Source: an uncultured Rhodanobacteraceae bacterium | GTDB taxonomy: Bacteria; Pseudomonadota; Gammaproteobacteria; Xanthomonadales; Ahniellaceae | Length of the DNA stretch: 5,872 nucleotides | Assembly (NCBI GenBank): GCA_937873105.1 | Contig: CALMWD010000213.1 | Span: forward strand, 1-5,872 | Direction: 5' to 3' | Shown here: positions 1-5,872 of the stretch, piece by piece | Layout of the letters: each line of letters opens with the position of its first letter | Numbering within the stretch: position 1 is the first letter of the stretch | Notes under the pieces: generated by a model | Databases searched by the model: none | What the model saw: only the letters and a program-made list of their open reading frames with translations | Told to the model about the DNA's origin: nothing | Position numbers and translations under genes: made by a program

Positions 1-2075
1 GAGGCGCCGGCGTCGAGCAGGGCGCGCAGGCGGCGCGGCGGCGGCGGGCGCAGGCGCGCGGCCATCTGCAGGGCCTCGCTGTCGTCGAGCGGCGGCGCGA
101 CCGGATCGAAGCCCTGGGCGAACAACAGGTGCAGCACCTCGACCTCGTCGCGTTCGAGCGCGATGCGGAAGGCGCGCAGCAGCGTCTCGGTCGGCAGCGG
201 CGGCTCCAGCGCCAGCAATTCCGCAGCGACATGGGCGTGGCCCTGTTGCAGCGCATCGAGCAACAGGCGCTCGCGTTCGGCGTGATCGGGCGGCAGGTCC
301 GGCTCGTCGACATCGGCCAGCGTGGCCGGACGCGGCGCCGACGGATCGATCGCCGCGACCAAGTCCCAGCGCCCGCCGGCGGCCGCGATGTCGACCGCGC
401 TGCGGCCGTCGCGGGTACGCGCCTCGCGGTCGATGCCGAGCGCGAGCAGGGCCTTCACCGTTTCCAGGTTGGCCTGCTTCGAAGCGCAGGCCAGGTGCAG
501 GGCGTTGCGGCCCTGGGCGTCGGTGGGGGCGGGATCGGGCTTGCGGAAGACGAGCCGCGACAACACCCGGTTGGCGCCGGCACGCGCCGCTTCCATCAGC
601 GGCGTCACGCCGTGGCTGTCGCGGGCATTGACCTGGGCGCCGGCCGCGACCAGCACGTCGGCGCAATCGCCGTGGCCGTGCAGGGCGGCGGCGTGCAGGG
701 CGCTGCGGCCGAGCCTGTCGCTGGCGCCGACCTCGGCCTTGGCCTTGAGCAGGCGCTTGACGATGGCGGCGCGGTCCTCGTGGCCGCTGGCCGCGGCGAT
801 CAGGGCCGGCAGGCCGCGCGCTACTTCCGGCCGGGCGCCGCGCTCGAGCAGCAGGCGCAGCACCGGTTCGTTGCCGGCGCGCGCGGCCAGGGCGAGTGCG
901 GTCAGGCCTTCGCGGTTGACCGTGTCCAGCGGCGCGCCGGCATCGATCAGCATGGCGCTGATGGTCGGGTCTTCGCTGAGCGCGGCATGGTGCAGCGGCG
1001 TGTTGCCGTCGTGGTCGGTCAATTCGGGGCGTGCGCCGTTCGCGAGCAGGGTCATGACCGCGTCGGGGCGGCCATGCAGCGAGTCGCGGGTGGCCGCGTG
1101 CAGCGCGGTGACGCCGTGCACGGCGAGATTGGGCTGGGCGCCGCGCGCGATCAGGGCGCGCAGCAGGCGCAGGTCGGACAGGGTCGCGGCGATGCAGAGC
1201 GCGCTGCGCTGGTCGCGATCGTTCGGCCCGGGCGCGGCATTGGCGTCGGCGCCGGCATCGAGCAGGCCCAGGGCCTCGTCGATGCGCCCCGCGCCCGCGG
1301 CATTGAGCAGGGCCAGGCCGAGATCCGGCGGCGTCTCGGCGACCGCCGGATCGGCGGCGGTCGCATCGTGGGCGCCGACGAAGACCGGCGCCGGCGGCGT
1401 GTCCGCGACGGGCGTCGGCGCAAGCGTTTCCGGCACGATCAGCAGGGCGGCGGTGCGCCAGGTCGCGAACAGATGCGCCAGCGGCGACAGCAGCAGCGCG
1501 TAAATCAGCCAGCCCGGCAGGTGCTGGTGCGGCGACAGCAGCGGCACCGCACCGGACACGAGCACCGCGCCCAGCACCAGCGCGATCCAGCACAAGGCCA
1601 CCAGCACGCCGGCGCCGAAGTGGCGGTCGCCCTGCTGCCCGGTCAGGTGCAGGGCGAAGGCGCCGGCGCGGTCGAGCGCGCGCAGCGGGCCGTCGTCGTG
1701 GGCGTCGTCCCAGATCATCGCCAGGCCCGGTGCCGGCCACAGCCGCAGCGCGCTGCCGATGGCGACCAGGAAACCGCCGGACAACCACAGCGCCAGCAGC
1801 GGCGTGCGCGCTTCCAGGATTTCGCGCAAGGGCCAGCCGACCAGCAGCAGCACGAGCAGCGCATAGACCAGCAGGCCGAGCAGCGCGAGCGGGCCGCGGC
1901 GCAGGCACAGGCCGGGGAAGTCGTCGTCGAGTTCGTAGCCGAGCGCGCGCGCCGCGCCGGCCGCGAGCAGCGGTTGCGCCAGCACCACCGCGAGCAGGCC
2001 GGCCCACGGCGGCAGCCAGGCCCCGGCCAGCACCAGCGCGACGCCGGGAACGAGGAAACGCAGGTCGGCAATCAC
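1..2075 (-). CDS. Membrane-anchored ankyrin-repeat protein (3' end cut by the window edge)
   Basis: The 691 visible codons start at GTG 2075; the stop lies beyond base 1. This GTG is the first usable start after the in-frame pepN stop: the 15 codons between contain no ATG, GTG or TTG. No good ribosome binding site precedes it. Hydrophobic stretches at about residues 8-24, 26-47, 62-84, 90-112, 153-177 and 186-214 suggest five or six membrane helices. A Pro/Ala-rich linker (about 215-251) follows. Then come ankyrin-type repeats of roughly 33 residues, beginning near 251, 288, 321, 357, 390, 422, 456, 489, 522 and 557. Their signatures include GNTPLHHAA, GRSALHAAALHGH, GVTPLMEAARAG and GRNALHLACAS, with helix ends such as LLDAGAD and LIDAGA. 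More diverged repeats continue from about 600 to the edge, which ends in LRALLDAGA. Ankyrin arrays bind proteins; this one probably displays a scaffold on the inner membrane. The partner is unknown. Codon use matches its neighbours, so recent transfer is not indicated. The ankyrin call is firm; the role is not. Confidence 0.9.
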   Translation of the reverse strand, partial: MIADLRFLVPGVALVLAGAWLPPWAGLLAVVLAQPLLAAGAARALGYELDDDFPGLCLRRGPLALLGLLVYALLVLLLVGWPLREILEARTPLLALWLSGGFLVAIGSALRLWPAPGLAMIWDDAHDDGPLRALDRAGAFALHLTGQQGDRHFGAGVLVALCWIALVLGAVLVSGAVPLLSPHQHLPGWLIYALLLSPLAHLFATWRTAALLIVPETLAPTPVADTPPAPVFVGAHDATAADPAVAETPPDLGLALLNAAGAGRIDEALGLLDAGADANAAPGPNDRDQRSALCIAATLSDLRLLRALIARGAQPNLAVHGVTALHAATRDSLHGRPDAVMTLLANGARPELTDHDGNTPLHHAALSEDPTISAMLIDAGAPLDTVNREGLTALALAARAGNEPVLRLLLERGARPEVARGLPALIAAASGHEDRAAIVKRLLKAKAEVGASDRLGRSALHAAALHGHGDCADVLVAAGAQVNARDSHGVTPLMEAARAGANRVLSRLVFRKPDPAPTDAQGRNALHLACASKQANLETVKALLALGIDREARTRDGRSAVDIAAAGGRWDLVAAIDPSAPRPATLADVDEPDLPPDHAERERLLLDALQQGHAHVAAELLALEPPLPTETLLRAFRIALERDEVEVLHLLFAQGFDPVAPPLDDSEALQMAARLRPPPPRRLRALLDAGA

Positions 2076-2103
2076 CGTGGCAGCGCGTGGTCGACAGTCA
2101 TGC

Positions 2104-2120
2104 CGCGCAGTATATGCGCG
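2104..2120 (-). repeat. Short inverted repeat (hairpin) with an embedded -10-like hexamer, between pepN and the ankyrin gene
   Basis: On the minus strand the bases read CGCGCATATACTGCGCG: a perfect 6-bp stem (CGCGCA/TGCGCG) around a 5-base loop, directly after the pepN stop codon. No T-run follows, so it is not a standard intrinsic terminator; it could be a weak RNA hairpin or chance. It holds TATACT (2114-2109), one mismatch from the sigma-70 -10 consensus and an AT-rich island in very GC-rich DNA. TTGACC at 2132-2127, inside the last codons of pepN, resembles a -35 box but is only 12 bp away, shorter than the usual 15-19 bp. A promoter for the ankyrin gene is therefore possible but unproven. 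Confidence 0.35.
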
Positions 2121-4757
2121 CTATCCGGTCAACGCCCGCGACACGATCTCGCTGGTATCGCGCGACAGGCCGGGCAGGGCGGCGAGCCGCTCCAGTTCGG
2201 CGCGCATCATCGCCGCGCGGTTCGGTTCGAGGCGGCGCCAGCCGTTGAACACGGCGGCCAGGCGCGCGGCGATCTGCGGATTGATCGCATCGAGCACCGC
2301 GAGCTGGGAACCGAGCAGGCGATAACCTGCGCCGCTGGCTTCGTGGAAGCGCGCGCGGTTCTGGCGCGCGAAGGCGCCGAGCAGGGCGCGCACCTTGTTC
2401 GGGTTGCGCAGACTGAAGGCCGGGTGCTCGAGCAGGGCATGCACCCGTTCCAGCGTGCCCGGCTGCGGATTCGTGGCCTGCAGCGACAGCCACTTGTCGA
2501 TCAGCAGCTGGTCGTCGGCGTGGCGGCGGTGGAAGGCTTCGGCCAGGGCCTGCGCGCCCGGCACCGCGTGATGCATCAGCGCCGCCAGGGCCGACAGGCG
2601 TTCGCCCATCGATGCCGATTCCGCGTACTGGCGTTGCGCCAGCGCGGCATGCGCGCTCGCGTCGGCGGCCATCAGCAGGTGCAGGGCACGCTGGCGAAGG
2701 CGCCGTGCCGCCACCGGCCCGGCGCGGTAGCCGCCGTGCGCGGCCTCGGCCAGCGCGTCGCGGCGTTCGACCAGGATCGGCGCCAGGAATCGCCCGATCG
2801 CGGCACGCAACTGTTCGCGCACCGCGTGCAGGCGCGTCGGGTCGAGCGCCTCGATGCGTTCGCCGAGCGCGATCTCGTCCGGCGGTTCCAGGCATTCCGC
2901 GATCAGGGCCGGATCGGCGGACGCGTCGGCAAGCAGTCGGGCCAGCGCGTCGAGCAGCACCTGCAGCGAGGACGAGGCGTCGAGCGCGCCCTGCCGATAG
3001 GCGACGAGCAGGATGCGCTCGCCGAGCGTCTGCGCGGCATCGAAGCGGTTGAATTCGTCGCGCTCGTGGGCGATGCGGAACGCCAGTTCCTCGTCGCTGG
3101 CCGCGAACTCCAGGCGCACCGGCGCCGAGAAGTCCTGCAGCAGCGACGCCACCGGGCGTTCCGGGATGTCTTCGAACACGTACTCCGAGCTCGTGCCGAC
3201 GAGGACCAGCAGGCATTGCTCCGCGACCGCCGCGCTGCTGCCGGCGATGCGCAGCGGATAGGGCCGGCCGTCGGGGGCGTACAGCATCGTGCGCACCGGG
3301 ATCGGCAACGGCTGCTTGGCGGGCTGGCCGGGCGTCGGCGCGGTGTGCTGCGACAGCCGCAACACGGCACGGCGCATGGCCGGATCATGCGCCAGTTCGG
3401 CGCGCAGCACCGGCGTGCCGGCCTGTGCGTACCAGCCGGCCATCGCGTCGAGTTGGGCGCCGTTGGCATCGGCCATCGCGCGCAGGAAGTCGTCGCAGGT
3501 CACGGCCTGGCCGTCGTGGCGTTCGAAGTACAGGTCCATGCCGCGGCGGAAGCCGTCCTTGCCGAGCAGGGTGCGGTACAGGCGCACCACCTCCGCGCCC
3601 TTGTCGTAGACGGTGGACGTGTAGAAGTTGTTGATCTCGCTGTACGCCGCCGGCCGCACCGGATGCGCGAACGGACCGGCGTCCTCCGGGAACTGCGTCG
3701 TGCGCAGCTGGCGCACGTCGTCGATGCGCTTGACCGCGCGCGAGCCCTGGTCGGCCGAGAATTCCTGGTCGCGGAACACGGTCAGGCCTTCCTTCAGCGA
3801 CAGCTGGAACCAGTCGCGGCAGGTGACGCGGTTGCCGGTCCAGTTGTGGAAGTACTCGTGCGCGACCACGGCCTCGACGTAGTCGAGGTCGGCGTCGGTC
3901 GCGGTCTCCGGATCGGCGACGATGGCCTTGGCGTTGAAGATGTTGAGGCCCTTGTTCTCCATCGCGCCCATGTTGAAGTCGTAGGTCGCGACGATGTTGA
4001 ACACGTCGAGGTCGTAGGCGCGACCGAACTCCTGTTCGTCCCAGATCATCGCCCGCTTCAGGCTGTCCATGGCGTGGGCGCAACGGCCGATCGCCTGCGG
4101 CTCGGCATAGATGCGCAGGCGCACGTCGCGGCCTTCCATGGTGCGGAAATGGTCTTCGATGAACTCGAGGCGCCCGGCCACGATCGCGAACAGGTAGCTC
4201 GGCTTCGGCCACGGGTCGACCCACTCGGCGTAATGGCGGCCGCCGGGCAGGCGCCCGTGCTCGCCCGGGTTGCCGTTCGCGAGCAGCACCGGGAAGCGTT
4301 CGCGATCGGCTTCGAGGCGCACGCGGTAGGTCGCCATCACGTCGGGGCGGTCGATGAACCAGGTGATGCGGCGGAAGCCCTCGGCCTCGCATTGCGTGGT
4401 CAGGAAGCTGCCGGAGCGGTACAGGCCTTCGAGGCGGGTGTTCTGCTCGGGGCGGATCAGGACCTCGGTCTCGATCACGCAGGGCGAGGGCGCGCCGGGA
4501 ATCGTCAGCGTCTCGGCATCGACGGCGTATTCGTGCGCCTGCAGTTCGCGTCCGTCCAGGCGCAATCGGCGCAGCTGCAGGTCCTCGCCGTGCAGGCGCA
4601 GGGGCTCGCCATCGTCGCGATCGGGATGGCGTTCGAGCTGCAGGGTCGCGGCCACGCGCGTCTCGGCGAAGTCGAGTTCGAAGCGCAGCGCGACGTCGCG
4701 CACGCGCCAGGCCGGGGGACGGTAATCGACGAGTCGGATCGGGTTGCTGCTGGCCAT
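2121..4757 (-). CDS. pepN: Aminopeptidase N (M1 family zinc metallopeptidase), complete
   Basis: PepN is a cytoplasmic zinc exopeptidase that removes N-terminal residues from peptides, in the late steps of protein turnover. The 878 residues compare with 870 in E. coli PepN. Counting from ATG 4757, visible motifs are TQCEAEGF with Gln122/Glu124 (substrate N-terminus binding), GAMEN at 264-268, zinc site HEYFH with His300, Glu301 and His304, third ligand Glu323 in LKEGLTVFRDQEF, and catalytic Tyr384 in NNFYTSTVYDKGAEV. Spacings (23 from the first His to the zinc Glu, 84 to the Tyr) equal those I recall for E. coli (His297, Glu320, Tyr381). The usual order is an N-terminal beta domain (to about 195), catalytic domain (to about 445), beta sandwich (to about 545) and helical C-terminal domain, intact with NPNKVRALLGAFA near its end. 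There is no signal peptide. The ATG sits 4 bases after the DUF58 stop; a TTG at 4790 would overlap DUF58 by 29 bases and is less likely. No strong Shine-Dalgarno is seen, so translational coupling is plausible. The stop is TAG. Confidence 0.97.
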   Translation of the reverse strand: MASSNPIRLVDYRPPAWRVRDVALRFELDFAETRVAATLQLERHPDRDDGEPLRLHGEDLQLRRLRLDGRELQAHEYAVDAETLTIPGAPSPCVIETEVLIRPEQNTRLEGLYRSGSFLTTQCEAEGFRRITWFIDRPDVMATYRVRLEADRERFPVLLANGNPGEHGRLPGGRHYAEWVDPWPKPSYLFAIVAGRLEFIEDHFRTMEGRDVRLRIYAEPQAIGRCAHAMDSLKRAMIWDEQEFGRAYDLDVFNIVATYDFNMGAMENKGLNIFNAKAIVADPETATDADLDYVEAVVAHEYFHNWTGNRVTCRDWFQLSLKEGLTVFRDQEFSADQGSRAVKRIDDVRQLRTTQFPEDAGPFAHPVRPAAYSEINNFYTSTVYDKGAEVVRLYRTLLGKDGFRRGMDLYFERHDGQAVTCDDFLRAMADANGAQLDAMAGWYAQAGTPVLRAELAHDPAMRRAVLRLSQHTAPTPGQPAKQPLPIPVRTMLYAPDGRPYPLRIAGSSAAVAEQCLLVLVGTSSEYVFEDIPERPVASLLQDFSAPVRLEFAASDEELAFRIAHERDEFNRFDAAQTLGERILLVAYRQGALDASSSLQVLLDALARLLADASADPALIAECLEPPDEIALGERIEALDPTRLHAVREQLRAAIGRFLAPILVERRDALAEAAHGGYRAGPVAARRLRQRALHLLMAADASAHAALAQRQYAESASMGERLSALAALMHHAVPGAQALAEAFHRRHADDQLLIDKWLSLQATNPQPGTLERVHALLEHPAFSLRNPNKVRALLGAFARQNRARFHEASGAGYRLLGSQLAVLDAINPQIAARLAAVFNGWRRLEPNRAAMMRAELERLAALPGLSRDTSEIVSRALTG

Positions 4758-4761
4758 GGGT

Positions 4762-5872
4762 TCAGAGGATGCCTTCACGCTTGATCGCAAGATATCGTTC
4801 GACGAGGGCCGCGGGTAGCGTGTCGCTGTCGACGTCGAGCACGCTGGCGCCGTGCGCGCGCAGCGCCTCGTGGGCGCGGCGGCGGTCTTCCAGGTAGAGC
4901 GCGGTGGCGCCGACCAGCAGGGCGTCGTCGAAATGCTTGGGTTCGAGCTGGCGCGCCGCGTCCAGCGCCTTCTCGCGCAGGCTGGCGACGATCACGACGT
5001 GGCGGCGGCGCAGTTGCCGCACCGCGCCGAGCAGGTCCTCGACGTCCTCGTCGCGGACGTTGGTGATCATCACCACCAGCGAGCGCCGCGGCTGGCGCAG
5101 ACCGAGTTCGGTGGCGGCGGCCAGGTAGTCGGTCGCGACCGGCTGCGGTTGCAGGTCGTAGACGGCGCCGAGCATCGGATCGAGCGCGCCGACGCCGCGC
5201 GCCGGCTTGACGAAGCGCGATTCGCCGCCGTGCGCGAGCAGGCCCACCGCATCGCCCTGGCGCAGCGCGATCCAGGCCAGCAGCAGGCTGGCGTTGAGCA
5301 CGTGGTCGAAGTGCGAGTGGACATCGTCGCGTGCAAGCATGCGGCGGCCGGTATCGAGCAGCAGCATGACCTGCTGGTTGCGCTCCTCGCGATAGTCGCG
5401 CGAGATCAGCTTGCGCGCACGCTGGCTCGCCTTCCAGTCGATCTGGCGCAGGCTGTCGCCCTCGCGATATTCGCGCAGCTGGTGGAATTCGGTGCCGTCG
5501 CCGCGCCGGCGCCGCAGGTGCGCGCCCAGCACCTGGCTGGCCTGGTCCGCGCCGAACAGCGCGAGGCGCTTCAATGGCGCGAAATCCGGATAGACCTTGA
5601 CCGAGGCCGCGGCGGCGACCTGCCGGAGCTGCGTCCACAGCCGCAGCGGCGCATGCAGGCGCAGCTGCACCGCGGCGAAGTCGTAGCGGCCGCGTTCGTG
5701 CGCGGTGACGTGATAGGAGAGGACGGTGCGGGCCGCGGGCTTCAGGTCGAGCCGACGCGGCAGGCCGTCGACCGTGAACGTCGGCGGGTGGCCGTCGTGC
5801 ACGTCGACGCGCAGGCCGCGCGCATCGCCCGGGTGCAGGCGCAGGACCACGTCGCGGCGCACGCCGAGCGGC
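4762..5872 (-). CDS. DUF58 domain-containing protein (5' end cut by the window edge)
   Basis: The reading frame is open from the window edge to TGA 4764-4762 and gives 369 codons. A GTG at 5862 lies in the frame, but codons upstream of it (Pro-Leu-Gly) are also open. Family members normally carry two membrane helices before this point, so the true start is probably outside. Counting from the first full codon, the early part is a beta-rich segment ending in YHVTAHERGRYDFAAVQL. The DUF58 hallmark is at about 128-146 (EFHQLREYREGDSLRQIDW), followed by KLISRDYREERNQQ. A von Willebrand A-like fold then begins at VMLLLDTGRRML (Asp163), with a second strand at VVMITNVRDED (Thr250, Asp254). DUF58 proteins are typically membrane-anchored partners of MoxR-type AAA ATPases, often beside other von Willebrand A proteins, and are linked to envelope or complex maturation. 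The partner gene is not in view but would be expected upstream. The next gene, pepN, follows after 4 bases. The molecular role of the family is poorly known. Confidence 0.93.
   Translation of the reverse strand, partial: PLGVRRDVVLRLHPGDARGLRVDVHDGHPPTFTVDGLPRRLDLKPAARTVLSYHVTAHERGRYDFAAVQLRLHAPLRLWTQLRQVAAAASVKVYPDFAPLKRLALFGADQASQVLGAHLRRRRGDGTEFHQLREYREGDSLRQIDWKASQRARKLISRDYREERNQQVMLLLDTGRRMLARDDVHSHFDHVLNASLLLAWIALRQGDAVGLLAHGGESRFVKPARGVGALDPMLGAVYDLQPQPVATDYLAAATELGLRQPRRSLVVMITNVRDEDVEDLLGAVRQLRRRHVVIVASLREKALDAARQLEPKHFDDALLVGATALYLEDRRRAHEALRAHGASVLDVDSDTLPAALVERYLAIKREGIL

Noticed and set aside
322..1503. Plus-strand ORF of 393 codons (Ser/Arg/Ala-rich)
   Set aside because: It overlaps the ankyrin repeats on the other strand and its composition is that of a high-GC shadow frame; no domain is recognisable.
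1715..2071. Small Cys/Arg/Ser-rich minus-strand ORF of 118 codons
   Set aside because: It is a shadow of the membrane-helix region of the ankyrin gene; the correct frame gives clean hydrophobic helices.
2104..2120. Intrinsic terminator after pepN
   Set aside because: The stem is only 6 bp and no T-run follows it on the minus strand.
2098..3216. Minus-strand 372-codon ORF within pepN
   Set aside because: It is a shifted frame of the conserved C-terminal part of pepN and is rich in Arg/Ala/Pro/Gly as expected for a shadow.
3385..4392. Minus-strand 335-codon ORF within pepN
   Set aside because: It is a frame-shifted reading of the PepN catalytic domain; the zinc site and GAMEN motif are only in the 2121-4757 frame.
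129..4784. Giant plus-strand ORF of 1,551 codons as a real gene
   Set aside because: It is the exact antisense register of two well-supported genes, has no recognisable domains or start signal, has low-complexity composition, and is fully explained by the absence of TTA, CTA and TCA codons in the sense genes.
4757..4790. TTG at 4790 as the pepN start
   Set aside because: It would overlap the DUF58 gene by 29 bases and add a Ser/Lys-rich extension; ATG 4757 begins ASSNPIRLVDY, close to the usual PepN N-terminus.
4775..5638. Minus-strand 287-codon ORF within the DUF58 gene
   Set aside because: It is a shifted frame of the DUF58 coding sequence with Arg/Ala/Pro-rich composition and no domain.

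Overview
The window is a compact, very GC-rich (visibly around 70%) stretch of bacterial chromosome carrying three genes, all on the minus strand and tightly packed. The style of the proteins (an E. coli-type PepN aminopeptidase, a DUF58 protein of the kind found next to MoxR ATPases, and a large membrane-anchored ankyrin-repeat protein) together with the extreme G/C at third codon positions suggests a gammaproteobacterium of the Xanthomonadales/Lysobacterales (Xanthomonas-Lysobacter-Rhodanobacter type). That assignment is an inference from protein recollection and base composition, not from a marker gene.

Reading in the direction of transcription (high to low coordinates): 5872-4762 holds the C-terminal 369 codons of a DUF58 protein whose start lies outside the window. 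After a 4-base gap, 4757-2121 holds a complete pepN (878 codons) with every catalytic residue of M1 aminopeptidases in place. After a 45-base gap containing a small hairpin and an AT-rich, -10-like hexamer, 2075-1 holds the first 691 codons of an ankyrin-repeat protein. It has about six predicted membrane segments, a Pro/Ala linker and at least ten to thirteen ankyrin-like repeats, and it runs off the window edge.

The genes probably form one transcription unit: they share a strand, the gaps are 4 and 45 bases, and no convincing intrinsic terminator is visible between them. DUF58 proteins usually work with a MoxR-type AAA ATPase, which would be expected just upstream (above 5872). PepN is a cytoplasmic peptide-recycling enzyme, and the ankyrin protein is probably an inner-membrane scaffold of unknown partner. 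No functional link between the three is demonstrated by the sequence. No RNA gene, mobile element, CRISPR array or obvious novel system is present. The most unusual things are the membrane-ankyrin architecture, the pepN-ankyrin junction, and a 1,551-codon open frame on the opposite strand that is best explained by codon avoidance.
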